DNA of 64,000 nucleotides, from positions 868,001 to 932,000 of the forward strand of contig CAVSLD010000002.1 in assembly GCA_963728655.1 (NCBI GenBank). Direction: 5' to 3'. Origin of the DNA: Iamia sp963728655 (lineage in GTDB: Bacteria; Actinomycetota; Acidimicrobiia; Acidimicrobiales; Iamiaceae). Positions 63,710-64,000 of the stretch are shown piece by piece. The stretch's first letter is position 1. Every line of letters starts with the position of its first letter. The position numbers and the translations under genes are program-made. The notes under the pieces were generated by a model, which saw nothing but the letters and a program-made list of their open reading frames with translations, was not told where the DNA came from and did no database searches.

Positions 63710-64000
63710 CTACGCGCTGCGGGGGAGGCGGGCCTCGTCCCAGCCCAGCAGGGCCACGCCGGCGGCCGCGGCGTAGCGGTCGGTCATGCCGCTGACGTGG
63801 CGCACGGCGGCGGCCACGGTGGCCGGGTCGCCGGGGACGAGGCCGTCGCCGTCGGCCCCCAGGGCGCCGGGGTGGGCGATGTGGTGCTCGGTGAGGGCGG
63901 CGATGAGCCGGGCGGCCCGATCGGCCTGGAGCACGGCCTCGGGGCGCAGGTAGATCCGCTCGTAGTTGAAGGCCCGGAAGGCGGCGAGGGCGTCGGCCTC
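63710..64000 (-). CDS. dGTPase-like (dNTP triphosphohydrolase) protein, C-terminal part only
   Basis: Open to the window edge. The visible text FNYERIYLRPEAVLQADRAARLIAALTEHHIAHP matches the C-terminal helical region of deoxyguanosinetriphosphate triphosphohydrolase-like HD proteins. The HD active site lies outside the window, so activity cannot be judged. Confidence 0.7.
   Translation of the reverse strand, partial: EADALAAFRAFNYERIYLRPEAVLQADRAARLIAALTEHHIAHPGALGADGDGLVPGDPATVAAAVRHVSGMTDRYAAAAGVALLGWDEARLPRSA

Overview
The window is very GC-rich DNA, with short, often overlapping gene junctions and many GTG starts. It looks like the chromosome of a high-GC actinobacterium. The gene order tig-clpP-clpX, folC-map, ndk, mreBCD-mrdA-rodA, radical SAM pair, rne, rplU, rpmA, the F420-type luciferase-like oxidoreductase and the WS/DGAT acyltransferase fit class Acidimicrobiia (an Iamia-like organism). 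That placement is inferred from content, not from a search. There are three tRNA genes (Lys-CTT, Arg-TCT, Gly-TCC), no rRNA, no CRISPR array, no prophage and no recognisable defence island.

Layout. 0.3-9.2 kb: WS/DGAT acyltransferase; a YceI-cytochrome c-copper monooxygenase fusion with a coupled membrane protein; luciferase-like oxidoreductase; oligopeptide-type binding lipoprotein; diiron ferritin-like protein. 9.5-18 kb: acyltransferase-3, FAD monooxygenase, coiled-coil/VanY hydrolase, a divergent zinc-type ABC pair sharing a Zur-like box, a lipoprotein and a DUF899 protein. 18-27 kb: PAS-GGDEF-EAL protein, degenerate subtilase with FG-GAP repeats, SRPBCC protein, SF2 helicase, aldo-keto reductase. 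27.3-31.7 kb: a four-gene operon that resembles the maturation part of methylamine dehydrogenase biogenesis (MauE-like, MauD-like, a 162-residue orphan, and a Tat-exported Cys-rich MauA-like domain fused to LGFP and DUF4214 repeats). This is the best candidate here for an undescribed system.

31.8-53.4 kb is core: protein quality control (tig-clpP-clpX), folate and methionine aminopeptidase genes, ndk, rod-shape and elongasome genes (mreBCD, mrdA, rodA), the TIGR03960/TIGR03936 pair with RNase E/G, and ribosomal proteins L21 and L27. It is interrupted by a REP-associated transposase flanked by palindromes and by an AAA+ ATPase gene with stacked inverted repeats at its start. 53.4-64 kb: SMR transporter, divergent RDD and SpoIIM genes, the linked membrane protein-DUF4129-DUF4350-MoxR-DUF58 operon, three TadE/TadG-like pilus genes and the 3' end of a dGTPase-like gene.

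Two general points matter to the reader. First, five otherwise well-conserved genes, including the housekeeping gene tig, are each broken by single-base gains (eleven in total). Deleting these bases restores full-length frames, so sequence errors are more likely than real pseudogenes. Second, several genes have a TANNNT box only 7-10 nt before the start codon and no ribosome-binding site, which suggests leaderless transcripts.
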